From the NCBI GenBank assembly GCA_000310025.1, contig FN649739.1, positions 1,650,934-1,684,235 on the forward strand: a stretch of 33,302 nucleotides of DNA, written 5' to 3'. A program made the position numbers and the translations under genes. Under the pieces are notes generated by a model, which saw nothing but the letters and a program-made list of their open reading frames with translations, searched no databases and was not told the origin of the DNA. Positions 12,101-21,000 of this stretch are shown here, in pieces (the first letter of the stretch is position 1; each line of letters opens with the position of its first letter). The stretch is from Ectocarpus siliculosus. Lineage: Eukaryota; Sar; Phaeophyceae; Ectocarpales; Ectocarpaceae.

Positions 12101-14814
12101 TGTTTATCATGAGCAAGTCAAAATCAACCGCCCCAAGCTTTATGCTTTGCACAATGGCCCGTGGAACAAGGTCCTCGCTTGGACCTGTCTCTCTACCGGT
12201 CTGTTGTCTACAGTAGCTCTATGCGCCTCTCACCATGACCGCGTTTCCAAAGCTCTCCAGCACCACTGTACACTCCACCATGTGCTGAATGCGCTCGCTG
12301 CCCACCCCTCCCTCCTCCGACCCAGCCACGGACGCCAAATGACCTAGCAAGAGCTTCGCCGTTTCCGTCTTCCCCGCTCCTGAAACACCGCTGATCAGGA
12401 TGCTCTGGTCTTCCTGGCCCTCCAGCAGCGCGCTAATCCACCATAATACAACAGCAGTTGGAGTTGGTGTGACCGAACCGAAGAGACAAAGAAAGGAATT
12501 GACAGTTTGACACGCGCACCAAATATCGTAAGCCACGAGGGCTACTCACGAAGGACGTAGTCACGTCTTTGGACCACGACCACTTGCGGAAGTTGGCCAC
12601 CAAGAGAGCTGAAAGACAGGGCTTTCGCAACAGCAACCAATTGGGATGGTGCTACAACATTCAAAATTTCGAGCTGAATGCAATATCACGGCGTGAAAAC
12701 TGCTGCGGACGTAGGTTAGTACTGCGTTGGGTTGTTCTGCTAGTTTCATGGCGAAGCCGCCGTCTGTGCCAGCAGCATGTATTTGTGGTGACTACGAGGT
12801 AGACCTGGAATGCGCTCAACAGCAAAAATTCAGAGGGGTTCCCGAAAATGTTCAGGTATCCCGGTGGCAATTTGGTGACTGTTTTTTCTAATTTTCCATG
12901 GGGTGCAACATAGGGTGCTTGGTCATGCTTCGTCCGCATGAAAGACACCAACCAGGATCTACCGTTATTCTAATGTTATTCCGAAGCATATTATGAATAG
13001 TCGAAGCCTTTGATTGTTCGGATGCATATGAGCATATTGCGCGAAGAGCGAGCGAGACGCGCAATTTGCGGACCTGTGGTGGCTTCCATATCATGGTCTC
13101 ATCGCACGCAGACCCAATCGCCCTCTATGCCAGGGCTGTCTGCGTTAGAGCCGGGTCTCGTGTTGCGCTTGTTATTCTGGATGGAGCCAGTTAGTGCCTC
13201 CCACGCCATGGCAGCTGTACTACAAGTACTTCGAAGTACTTCACGCCTTCTCTTGAACCAACACATTTTCTCTTCCAGCTGGCCCCATCAGAGCAGTCTA
13301 CATAAAATTTACACGCTGTCTTTCTTCGTGATGTGTTTCGAGAGCCATGCGCGCAAAAGTCACCAACGAACAGAGATTGGAGACAGCGCACAGGAATAGG
13401 CGTGCACTCAAAGGTCTGCTGGGTATATTGTATGGGGTAGACTAGAATTGCCACCCCGTGTATCGTATCTAGGAAGTAGTCAAGCATGTCTTGAGATGGA
13501 ACAACTTGCTACGAAAAAACAGGTTCCAGTTATGAAACAAACATGAACATGCTCCTGCGCCGCAGGTCACAGGCACAATGTGCAGCTCGTGTTCTCGCAC
13601 TGCTGTGCGGCGTCCAGACTAGCTAGCCCTCAACCTGCTGCGCAAACATAGCTCTCGCTACACAGCCCGGGAGACTTCCAAATGATGCATCATAGAACTA
13701 TTCACTATTTAGAGTATAGCAATGCATTTACGCCGTAGGAGGTAACCTGGTACCATTGCACTCAGCGAGGCGCGAATGCCTTGGCGGTAGTTAAACGCCA
13801 TCCCACTCCTACAGACTCTTGTCTGCAGGTTTCGTGCAGCGTAACGGGGAAATGAGAATCTTCCGCGCCCACCCAATGCGTTAGCACAGATGAAAGCGCG
13901 GGGGGGGGTAGACTATTCGCAAACGAACGAGGGTACAACGTAACGCCCGCCGGACTGGTGCTGCTGTCTGTTGGTTGAGCACACACGCAGCAGCACAGTA
14001 GTCTGCAAAAAAAAAAAACATTCGGTACAACAGCCCCACGACTTCCGAAAAACCAACGTCGCACCCGTCGCATCCGCGAGCCACCTAGGTACCGCCCGGG
14101 AGAGTAAACAAAAACAACATGCACACACAACACGTACACGTTAAAGCGGCATAAATCAAGCTGACATACCACAAAGCCTCTTTCCCTCTACCCTCACCGA
14201 TAGGCAGCAGCCGTCGATTTGTAGATGTGCGCCGGCAGGTCTCGCCGACCTGGTTCTTGGTAAGCCAACCCAAGGTCATCATCGTACAGGTCAAGCCACT
14301 CGAACGGGTTCACGGCCACCACAATATTTCCGAGGGAGGTGTATGGCCTTTGAACTTTGAAGCGCTTGTGCAAATGTGCTGCGATGGTGGCCTTGTTGTA
14401 GTCATCGAGCTGATTCAGGTCCTCCTTCGGTACCGCTCGCTGTGATTTGATTTATTTGCAGTCGAAGCAAGAAAACAACGAAAGACGTGTGGCGCGTGCA
14501 ACATGCAACCAGCGATAATCATCAAAGCACGACACCGGGTGCGTGGCCCCAACTCTCAACACTCCACAACGTACACGTAATGGCAGCGATGTCGACCACT
14601 GCCTGACACATCCTCGCTATCCCGATCCCACCCCCTGTCGGCGCAAAAAGGGGGAAGAGATGACCGAGATGAAACGCGCCGTCCGTCCAAAAAGAAGAGT
14701 TGCCTCCGCAGTGGGAAGGAATCATTCTGATACGAGAACCGCCAAGCGCGACACCGAGAATACACGCGCAAACACACACAAAGACATCCGCACCTCAGCC
14801 GAGAAACGACTCAT
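162..14814 (-). CDS. Myosin motor - Tubby domain fusion protein (21 exons, gene-level model)
   Basis: This is an actin-based motor ATPase whose tail ends in a Tubby domain. Exons in transcript order: 14814-14794, 14439-14198, 12432-12234, 9932-9719, 8579-8413, 8216-7945, 7454-7319, 7057-6951, 6619-6532, 5484-5312, 4923-4792, 4484-4361, 4152-4042, 3644-3427, 3024-2659, 2508-2367, 2158-1986, 1725-1626, 1384-1253, 744-562, 185-162. Every junction is GT-AG and phase-compatible, giving 1,107 residues. Motor motifs: P-loop GVSGAGKTE (about 103-111), switch I NNNSSRYG (157-164), switch II DIFGFE (387-392), relay GVLSMLDEE, converter end GRTKIFIR. The neck is about 735-800, an acidic run 817-839, and the Tubby domain about 858-1107. 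In the known families, myosins hydrolyse ATP on actin, and Tubby domains often bind phosphoinositides. Membrane tethering of this motor is inference. There is no SH3-like N-terminal extension. Start and stop exons are tentative; the middle is secure. Confidence 0.9.
562..744 (-). CDS. Tubby domain exon 20 (SVKNF signature)
   Basis: Encodes [20 protein letters not shown] then [20 protein letters not shown] and PLAAFGVAL-type end. Close match to Y.LNF.GRV..(A)SVKNFQ...(I/V).QFG(R/K)...D.F..D...PL...QAF.IAL. A consensus GTAAGT donor follows CTG, so one more coding exon is needed. Confidence 0.95.
745..1252 (-). other. Intron 19 of myosin-Tubby gene (508 bp)
   Basis: Bounded by GTAAGT and CATAG. 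It has short GT/AC runs (near 1079-1093 and 749-762) and no coding-like sequence that fits either neighbour. Confidence 0.8.
1253..1384 (-). CDS. Tubby domain exon 19
   Basis: 44 codons, phase 0 at both ends, acceptor GCGCAG, donor GAC|GTAAGT. It ends [12 protein letters not shown], equal to the family's L.NK.P.WNE; the first half ([20 protein letters not shown]) fills the variable loop. Confidence 0.88.
1626..1725 (-). CDS. Tubby domain exon 18 (GPRK motif)
   Basis: The AG at 1727-1726 is the one that restores phase. It gives [20 protein letters not shown] then [10 protein letters not shown], matching (R/K)EELAA(V/I).YE.N..G.(R)GPRKM.V. A second AG about 55 bases upstream would shift the frame. 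Confidence 0.88.
1986..2158 (-). CDS. Tubby domain exon 17 (NYLIS / YDNG core)
   Basis: Encodes [20 protein letters not shown] (compare family FLLAA(R/K)KRKKSKTSNYLIS.DP), then [21 protein letters not shown] (family FVGKLRSN..GT.F.(V/I)YDNG). The basic loop before the IIAMN strand is shorter than in animal members. Strong GTGAGT donor in phase 2. Confidence 0.93.
2367..2508 (-). CDS. Tubby domain exon 16 (N-terminal strands)
   Basis: One base completes Ser, then [20 protein letters not shown] and [23 protein letters not shown]. The second part matches the Tubby entry motif (G.(I/V).C.I.R.K.G......YP.YYL). Acceptor GTCACAG, donor GAG|GTGAGC, phase 0. Confidence 0.88.
2659..3024 (-). CDS. Myosin-Tubby exon 15: neck, basic helix and acidic linker
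   Basis: After the converter comes [19 protein letters not shown], one weak IQ-like repeat ([13 protein letters not shown]) and an Ala/Arg/Glu/Lys-rich stretch (about 770-793) likely to form a single charged helix. A run of Asp/Glu follows (817-839, coded by GAG/GAC repeats at about 2717-2785). It ends through a CTGAG|GTGATT donor, phase 2; without splicing, a TGA follows at once. Confidence 0.9.
3398..3426. repeat. (AC)n microsatellite touching a splice donor
   Basis: AC dinucleotides with CCC interruptions. On the minus strand it reads GT/GGGTGT right from the exon 14 donor, so the start of that intron is a TG repeat. Confidence 0.9.
3427..3644 (-). CDS. Myosin exon 14: converter
   Basis: Begins [20 protein letters not shown] after TTGAAG and ends [10 protein letters not shown](R) (family G.TK(V/I)F(L/I)R), with about 25 variable residues between. 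The GTGTGT donor opens directly into a TG/AC microsatellite (3398-3426). Confidence 0.93.
4042..4152 (-). CDS. Myosin exon 13: YILCIRPN block
   Basis: Encodes [15 protein letters not shown] (family form HYIRCIKPN), then [19 protein letters not shown] (family V..QL...G(V/I)LE). 37 codons, phase 0 at both ends, acceptor CACAG, donor GTATGA. Confidence 0.95.
4361..4484 (-). CDS. Myosin exon 12: loop 2 basic cluster and actin-binding helix
   Basis: One base completes Ala, then [18 protein letters not shown] and [20 protein letters not shown]. The second half matches (T/S)(V/M)G..F...L..L...I..T, the segment before the HYIRC(I/L)KPN block. The Lys/Arg cluster suits loop 2 binding to actin. Donor GTACGC, phase 0. 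Confidence 0.88.
4792..4923 (-). CDS. Myosin exon 11: loop 2 insert, acidic/Gly-rich part
   Basis: Acceptor GCGTAG, donor GTGAGT, both in phase. It encodes [16 protein letters not shown] followed by [19 protein letters not shown]. Position between the lower 50-kDa block and the actin-binding helix makes it part of an enlarged loop 2. No homology beyond position and splice fit; the [11 protein letters not shown] string looks like a short conserved motif but I cannot name it. Confidence 0.72.
5312..5484 (-). CDS. Myosin exon 10: HYxxxVxY block
   Basis: Acceptor CGCCAG. It encodes [20 protein letters not shown] then [20 protein letters not shown], matching F.(I/V).HYAG.V.Y...GF..KN.D.L......LL..S. 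Ends in phase 2 at GTGTGC. Confidence 0.93.
5485..6531 (-). other. Intron 9 of myosin-Tubby gene (1,047 bp)
   Basis: Runs from a GTCAGT donor to a CGCCAG acceptor. I see no conserved protein motif, repeat family shared with the rest of the window, or RNA gene in it. Confidence 0.75.
6532..6619 (-). CDS. Myosin exon 9: LDEE motif
   Basis: Short exon encoding [20 protein letters not shown] and VALLQSQTQ, the conserved G(I/V)L..LDEEC..P..TD..F block. Acceptor CTCAG, donor CAG|GTCAGT, phase 0. Confidence 0.93.
6951..7057 (-). CDS. Myosin exon 8: relay helix region
   Basis: Acceptor [23 protein letters not shown] then [16 protein letters not shown]. Two donors lie close together: GTAACA at 6957 and GTGCGA at 6950. 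Only the second (phase 2) keeps exon 9 in frame and gives [14 protein letters not shown], as expected from LIE...GIL.LLDEE. Confidence 0.88.
7319..7454 (-). CDS. Myosin exon 7: switch II exon
   Basis: After TTTAG, one base completes Ser, then [15 protein letters not shown] leads to the switch II motif DIFGFESF, followed by [19 protein letters not shown] and IQ. Near-perfect match to D(I/L)(Y/F)GFE.F..N.FEQL.INY..EKLQQ.F. Donor GTGGGC. Confidence 0.97.
7945..8216 (-). CDS. Myosin exon 6: HO-linker and pre-switch II helix
   Basis: Starts LEFLSDTG after CGCAG, contains [19 protein letters not shown] (the family's LLG(V/L)....L...L..R), then [20 protein letters not shown] and NEAT. It ends in phase 2 at a GTTAGC donor; the next exon supplies the last base of a Ser codon. 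Confidence 0.95.
8413..8579 (-). CDS. Myosin exon 5: upper 50-kDa helices
   Basis: Two bases complete a Gly, then [10 protein letters not shown], a [16 protein letters not shown] block and [12 protein letters not shown]. These equal the family's ...YLN..., F..T..A...LGI and (I/L)LHLGN stretches. The donor is CAG|GTTCGT, phase 0. Confidence 0.93.
8580..9718 (-). other. Intron 4 of myosin-Tubby gene (1,139 bp)
   Basis: Runs from GTATGA to GATGCAG. It contains a TGTCTC/TCTC simple repeat at 8807-8831 and CACACA-type runs near 8842-8890. Nothing coding is recognised. Confidence 0.75.
9719..9932 (-). CDS. Myosin exon 4: switch I exon
   Basis: Acceptor ATACAG, donor GTATGA (phase 1). FGNAVM is followed by [17 protein letters not shown], the switch I motif (N.NSSR(F/Y)G), then YLLEKSRVV and RNFHVFYQM, the standard SRV...RN(F/Y)H(V/I)FYQ block. 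Confidence 0.95.
9933..12233 (-). other. Intron 3 of myosin-Tubby gene (2,301 bp)
   Basis: Joins the P-loop and switch I exons. It includes a 21-base G run on the plus strand (11744-11764). Several open frames of 60-210 codons occur but none has recognisable motifs or fits the splice phase. Confidence 0.8.
11744..11764 (+). repeat. Homopolymer G21
   Basis: Twenty-one consecutive G on the plus strand (C21 in the intron RNA of the myosin gene). Exact length may be affected by sequencing slippage. Confidence 0.95.
12234..12432 (-). CDS. Myosin exon 3: P-loop exon
   Basis: Begins with one base completing the Arg of AYR, so the text reads [18 protein letters not shown] across a 1,765-bp intron. 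It carries the P-loop [12 protein letters not shown] (usual form GESGAGKTE, so Glu is replaced by Val) and ends at LESFGNAVM before a GTGAGA donor. Confidence 0.95.
12433..14197 (-). other. Intron 2 of myosin-Tubby gene (1,765 bp)
   Basis: Splits the Arg codon of AYR just before the P-loop exon. It contains an 18-bp perfect palindrome at 13224-13241, a G run at 13900-13908 and A runs near 14009-14020. No coding segment recognised. Confidence 0.8.
14198..14439 (-). CDS. Myosin exon 2: start of motor domain
   Basis: Entered after CACAG and left at a GTGAGG donor in phase 2. It encodes [20 protein letters not shown], then the [18 protein letters not shown] purine-pocket region and [11 protein letters not shown]. 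These match the canonical ...DL..L......L..R......Y...G.I..AVNP(F/Y)...Y......HI(F/Y)..A..AYR segment just before the P-loop. Confidence 0.9.
14794..14814 (-). CDS. Myosin-Tubby exon 1 (candidate start exon, 7 codons)
   Basis: An ATG at 14814-14812 opens seven codons (MSRFSAE) ending in GAG before a GTGCGG donor, phase 0, which fits exon 2 exactly. The same frame stays open upstream to another ATG at 14910-14908, so the protein could be 32 residues longer. Chosen by splice phase and closeness, not by homology, because myosin N-termini are poorly conserved here. Confidence 0.4.
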
Positions 14815-15082
14815 GACGGCCGGAGACGACCTTCCTCGTGTGCTCCTCCGCACACAGCTTTGTGGGGAGAGAGAAAGAGAGCGATAGCAGGCAGAGGAGA
14901 CACACAGCACGAGCAGGAGAGAATTTGAGAGAGATGCGGGGGAGCCGCAGTGTAGAAACTATTACGCGCGCGTATGTACGCTCGCTATGTTTGCGCACCA
15001 ACTTTTTGGGAAACATCCAACTTTTTTCGTCGGCGCGTGTTGTTGTCAAGGACAGCAACAGCGCCACCGAGGGCAGAGGGAC
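14815..15082. promoter_or_regulatory. Putative bidirectional promoter between myosin-Tubby and DHHC genes
   Basis: 268 bp separate the two proposed start codons, which point away from each other. The plus strand is purine-rich (AGAGAGAAAGAGAGCG, GAGAGAATTTGAGAGAGATG). No clear TATA box is visible. The call rests on geometry; it weakens if the myosin starts at the upstream ATG (14910) or if either gene has more 5' exons. Confidence 0.45.
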
Positions 15083-15096
15083 ATGCGCAAAAACGG
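15083..15096 (+). CDS. DHHC exon 1 (14 nt, start exon)
   Basis: ATG CGC AAA AAC GG before a GTGAGC donor. With the C from exon 2 it gives M-R-K-N-G-F, the RKNGF-type start that precedes PL.PLQ in many DHHC enzymes. Phase and motif both support this tiny exon. Confidence 0.75.
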
Positions 15097-18000
15097 GTGA
15101 GCACGCCGATCTAGCCATAGTTAGCGTTATCCAGTCCGTGTGTGACTCGCGCGGAGCAAAAAAAAAGCTTTGTCTCATACTCATTCCGCGGGCAAAAAAT
15201 AGGCAGTACGGGCCACGGGCCACAGGCGCCGGAAGGGGCACTTGCACCTTCTGTTCACTGCTGCTGTGTTGACCCTCCTCCAGCTACCTAGCTACTGATC
15301 CCTTCAAGTTGTGGAGACTGCGTCACCACCGAGTTGGCTAGATCGCAGGCGCAACGCAGCTCTTTGTCGATATACTTCTCTCTCTCGCCCCCTCTCTCGC
15401 TCTCGCTCTGTGTCTCTACCTCTGCCACATCACTGTCTTCAAACTCTCTCCTTTCACCCTCTGCCTTCTCTGTGCCATCTCTATTTCCTGACAGCTTTGA
15501 GGCTCCCCTGGAGCCTCTGCAGGTGCTGACATGGGTGCTGTTGCTTCTCATCGTGGGAGGCTTTTATTCCTTCATCGTCCCGGCACTTGCACGAGTGTGG
15601 GCGATTGTCGCTGGCCTGGTGTACGGGGTGTTGGCCTCATCAACAGTCCTTGCCGGCATATTAGCCTGCTTGAAGGACCCGATTGACCCTAACGTCCGCC
15701 GCTTCCACCAGGTAAGATGGATGCATCGACTTCTTTTTGGCCGGGGGCAAGAAGTGGGAGGCCCACAGGCTCATGCCACGTAGTTGCTTGTGTGCAACGT
15801 TCATTTTGTATTCGAACCAATGTTCCGCATCTGACCCAGTCTTTTCCTTTCATGTTGGTGTGTGGCTCGTCTCTTTCGGAACATGCTCCATCACGTGGGG
15901 TTTTGGGCATTAACTGACCAGGGCGAAACTGCGGCGGGGTCGGCGGCCGACAAGACTTTCTGCTTCCTTTGCCAGCTGCACGTGAACAAAGGAAGCCGCC
16001 ATTGTCGCTATTGCGACAAATGCGTAGATAGATTCGACCACCATTGCAAATGGTGAGTCCGTTTGACTGGTCGCACGAGAGCAAGTTGTGTTCACCACAA
16101 CCCACAACCCTACAGCTGCATCGAATTCTGAGTAGTGTCGACATAATCCTGGTCCGGGAGCTGGGAAGAGTTTCCATCCTCAACAACGTGCGTAATGTGC
16201 TGCTATTTTCTATTGTTTCACATCAAGCCGAAGAATATCCGTCGGCGTGCTAGTCCCAAGCTGCTTTCTTTTTTCCTTCTTGCGTGTTGCTGGACACACC
16301 TTATTCGCCAACAAACGAAAACAACAGCACGCGTTCCACTTGAAAAAATAACGGAGTCACGCGGCAGGGAGGGGCAGGGCCCCGCCGGCAGCAACTGACG
16401 CAAACGGAAAGATAATGTACTCGAGCTACTACGTATGCATGCACACAGCAGTAGTACATTGAGCCAACAAAGTGCAACCCGAGAAGCTAACCCAAAATAA
16501 CACCAACCCTAACCGTAAGTCGTCCTGTAGATCCTTGACAACTAGCATGTTCGGCCGGAGAGTCGATACGCATGTCGCTTAATTAAGTGCTCCCGAAAAG
16601 AACAGCCGCGACCGGCCCTGAACGGAGAGAGAGGGCACTTCTCAGAATACCCATCCATGCGTGTGGCCCGACATAGTGGCAACTTGAAGAAGAGTGGACC
16701 TGCCCATATAGTGCCATAACAATGTCTTGTCACAATCTCGACATTTTGTTTTTGTTGTTGTTGTTGTTGTCTTCACATTAAAAACCGTTCCACTCTCTCT
16801 CTACCGAGTACCTTCATATGTCCGTACTGATCCAACACTTGACGCGGTCGATTCCCGTGGTCACAGGCTAACTTACCCTCAAAAGGTACACGCAAATAAA
16901 CTGGCCCCGAGGGGTCCGCAAGTCAATAGAAATCAACGACAGATATGCTGGAGTCCTCCGCTCCCTCTGCGCGCTATGCGAGGTAACAACTGAGACTAGG
17001 AGTCAGCATCACGGGCCAGAGAGAAAGAGGTACACCCCCTTGGTTCAATCTTGGTACTTCACAACGCAAGGAGAGAAAAGGCCATGTGACACAGAAAAAG
17101 ATATGTACATGAACCCGATATGATGTATCGAATAGAAGAGTAATGGCACTGCCCTGAATAATGACATATTCTCCTTTTACCCCTACATGCCACTACGTAT
17201 ATCGGGCCAACCTCTGTATGCACTTTTAGTGGTGAGGTACTCGATGCTTTCATCCATCTCCTCGCTAATGTGCTCGCTGTTGTTGTCACAACAAACATCA
17301 ACCCACATCATGAATGACGTACAACGCAACATCATGCGTACAATACTCTACTTGCCGTGGAGGTGCGCAACGCTACGCGAGCAAGGCGTCAACAGTAGGA
17401 GGCGAAACCTAGTGACAACACAAACAAACATGACCAGACAGAAAATATCCACCATGGACGGAAAACTGCACCTCAATAACCCTGCCGTCCGCGTTAGATG
17501 CGCACCTACACGATGGTTGGGCGGGGGACCCCCCCAAAAAAGCATGAACAAACAAACAATAATAATTCATAGAAGTAAGAAACGAGCGAGGCCAGGAGAG
17601 TGAGCCAGACCCGACAGGCTTCAGGAAGGAGACGGAAGAGAGCATAGAAAAAGCGCCCTCCTCGCCGCTCTGAACCCCCAGAAGCTGTCACATGGGCACT
17701 GCAGCAAGCATCATGGTCGTGACCATTCCCTGGCAGCACCCATCGTCTCCCGTACAGCAGCGGGATGCACGGGTAGCCTCTTTACTCAGCCAGCAAGAAA
17801 AAAAACAATCGTGGTTGGCGTTGTAGTGGGGACCCCACCGGCCCGGCGAAAGGCGAGAGGAGAGAGCGAAAGAAGACAAGGCATTCACTCTCGAGAAGAC
17901 ACACAATCTCGTCCCTCTGATCACTGTGGCTCGAGATTAGCGTTTAAGACCCTGTCGGGGGGTGGAATGAAAATGACAGGGATAGAGAAAAAAGTGAATT

Positions 18001-21000
18001 TAGGTCGATAGCTAGAGACCCAAGCTTGGGAATGCAGACGTTAGATGTTACTGTGACCAGAGAACATCGAAAATACCACTATCCATGGACTAAGGGTAGG
18101 TCTTAACGAAGAAATTAGATCTCGAAATCACATTCAGAGTTGGTTATAAGACCGGAAGATCCAAAGAACTCTCTTGTTGATTGGCTGAAATGTTATGGAA
18201 CCCGTCGAATCTTTAGGACTTAAAACAGGACGACCCAAAACCAAATCGGGATTTGAAAAACGGTCAAATCATTTAATCGGATCCCGATTTGGGTGAACAG
18301 CGTCCATAGTTGCGGGACCACGGTCTACTCGCATGCACGGCGCGTGCCCACCTACCCCCATCCGCACGAAGTCCATCCACCGCCAAGCACAGAGGAAAGA
18401 AAGAGCATATAAACCGAACCCAAAGGGAGGGTGACTGCGCATCGTTGTTGACTGGTGCCGAAAAAAAACGTGTGTGGGATGTGTTGGTCTATGGGGCAAT
18501 CTCACGTGGGTTGTCGAACTTCAAATGCACAGATGAATTGGCGGCGTTCCGTCGGACGAGGCTCGATTCAAAGTCTCACATGCGTATAGACATCGTGTCA
18601 GTACCGCACAGAGGCCATGTACGCGTTTGGTGTGTGCTTGTCGGGAGCGATAGCTCCCCATGTGGTGTGGCCACGTCACAACAGTACGTCACAACAGGAA
18701 TGTGGTAGTTGGCAAGCGGCGGACCTCTCGGGTTGTTCGCGGTGGACTGCAGACATTCGTTTCCATTCGGTAGATCTCCCGTTAAGACACCCAGGCCATT
18801 TCTGTCCGGATTTGGGTAGATCCGACTCTTTTATTCTTGTATTCAAATGTGATTTCGAGATCTGATTTCTTCGTTAAGACATACCCAACCCAGCAGTATC
18901 TGCGCTCCGCTCCTAGATGGACGTTCAGTGTTGTTGGAGGCCATGACTGGTTTTTCGCGCGAAGATGGTCGAGACGACCTGACCCGCACGCATACGGAAA
19001 AAGCAGTCTTCGACCGGCCCTCAGCGGAGAGAAAGAAAGGGACACTTCTCACAGCGCCCATCCTTGCAAATGCGCTGTTTATGGCGAGGGACCCCACGCT
19101 ATCAACAATCTCGCTACTCCACGCTGTCATCAATCTCGCTATTATATTATAGTCGTGCTCGCTGATGATCTATCTGGCTAGTACCCACGATCGCACCCGA
19201 ATGAAGGAGCACCAGAACGCGGACCGGTAGTTAAGTCCCGCTCTTTCGGCAAGAACGAAATACCCCCGGGCGAACTTGCATTGGTAGTCACAGCAAATAT
19301 GTCATGATGGTATATCCTGATTGATTGACGTACTATTTTGCTTGCCGTCAGAGATGCGCATCGCTACCGAGAGCGAGGAAGGCGTTAACCCCTCGCAAAG
19401 CTTCCTACGCACATGATGAGAGTGTGCTGCCGTCGACCCAATATCCCTCAAGCTTACACACAGCCATACCCGATACATAGTAAGAAAAACATTACCCCAA
19501 CAAAAAACTAAAATCTATTGGTGAGTGGGCGGATGGAAGACCCCAAAAAACAAGGCATGAAAAAAAAAAACACAAAAATTTCAGCCAGGAGGCGGAGGAG
19601 AGCATAGAAAACGCACCCTCGCCGTTCTAAACCCCCGGAAGCTCTCACGTAGGCACTGCAGCAAACATTATGGCCACGCCCATTACTTGGCAGCGCCCAT
19701 CGTGTTACATGCAGCAGCTGGGTGCACCGGTAGCCTCGTTTACTCAGACAGCATCAAACAAAACTAACTACGGAATTTACGGACGGACTTTCTTTCTTTG
19801 TGGTATTGTTGTAGTGACTTCAAAAACAATGAACATGACTTCGAGAAGAGACTAAGCAACGGACGAACTACTGTACCTCATTACACCTGCCGTCCGTGTT
19901 AGATGTGCACCTCTACAAGACAAGCGTCGACCGCGTTCTCATAGCCATACCACGTGTGTACATAGGTGCAGAGATTGTGCTGCCATCGACATGGTCGCTC
20001 AAGTTCCCAATTTCGTACGCAGCCAACTGCACTGCTTGCTAGCGGTGGACGGTCCGTGTTGTTTGTCTTTGTCCCGAACTGCTGTTGTGTTCATGGACGA
20101 CGACACAGACACAAAGAAAGAGATGCGGATCGTTACCTGTACGCGAGCAACTCGCTGCCTCCGCGAGCAACGCACGCAACCTACAGAGACGAATACGTTA
20201 CGAGCTTTGCAGCACATTTCGAGCATCACTCAGCAAGAAATAAATTACACACAAACGCAGAAAATCAAAAATGGAAGATTGTGGCGCGCAGCACACAGGA
20301 CGCTCGTTCTCTGTTCAACCGGCCGTTCCCATGGCGAAACACGCAAGAAACAGTCAAGGCCGAGTAGTGTCGGCCACAGGAGGTGGAAGCTGCTCAAACT
20401 CAGGGAGGGTTCATCATCTGCGATTCCCTACCGAACCATACTTGAGGCGCCACGAGATTCTCACTGTGACTCGAGATCAGCATTTGAGACCGGGTCGGGC
20501 TAGGGGTGGGCTATGCGAATGAAAATGACACCGATAGAAAAACTGAGTTTAGATTGATAGAGACGCAAGCTCTACCGAGCTTGGGAATTTTACTACTTTT
20601 TTATGCTGCCAAGAAATTGCGTAAGGTTATGAGTTTGCTTCATTTGTTGAAGGTTTCAGCTGTGGCCGATTCGAAACTTAGTAAATAGGAAAAATAGATA
20701 CGAACACACAAAGTGTACACATTCGAGATATAACCACGACTGGTCGAACGGGATGCGTTGAAACTTGTGGTGAGAGGACACCTGAGGAAACGGTGCCAAA
20801 CTCTTGCTGACGATTCGGCTGCAAGTACAGTAAAACTCTGAGGCGAAACTCGTCTAACACGATCTAATTTTGTACACAGCACTTCCTATCTTCGTTTTTA
20901 TCGCGTGGTTGGCTGAGTTTCATTCAATACATAAGGGTCCTAATCTTGCAAGGTTTGGGGGTCTCGCAAGTGCCATGGCGTGGCACCTACTGGTACACTG

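Noticed and set aside
13410-14190. Possible extra exon in the 1.8-kb intron before the P-loop exon.
   Set aside because: AYR (phase 2) joins the P-loop exon (one base) exactly as in the family, leaving no residues to supply.
14838-15272. Plus-strand open frame of 144 codons over the divergent start region.
   Set aside because: Out of frame with the DHHC start, composed of low-complexity sequence, no recognisable motif.
15334-15494. Extending DHHC exon 2 upstream through the CT-rich tract as a Ser/Leu-rich N-terminus.
   Set aside because: No ATG in that frame; the tract ends in a good acceptor and the 14-nt exon at 15083 supplies the expected RKNG residues in phase.
16490-16515. Telomere-like AACCCTAACC string.
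   Set aside because: Only one to two partial units; no tandem array, and it lies inside a gene intron.
19966-20522. Open frames of 133 and 170 codons in repeat C copy 2.
   Set aside because: They are not conserved as frames in the other copies (17440-18030, 32048-33130) and show no transposase, integrase or reverse transcriptase motif.
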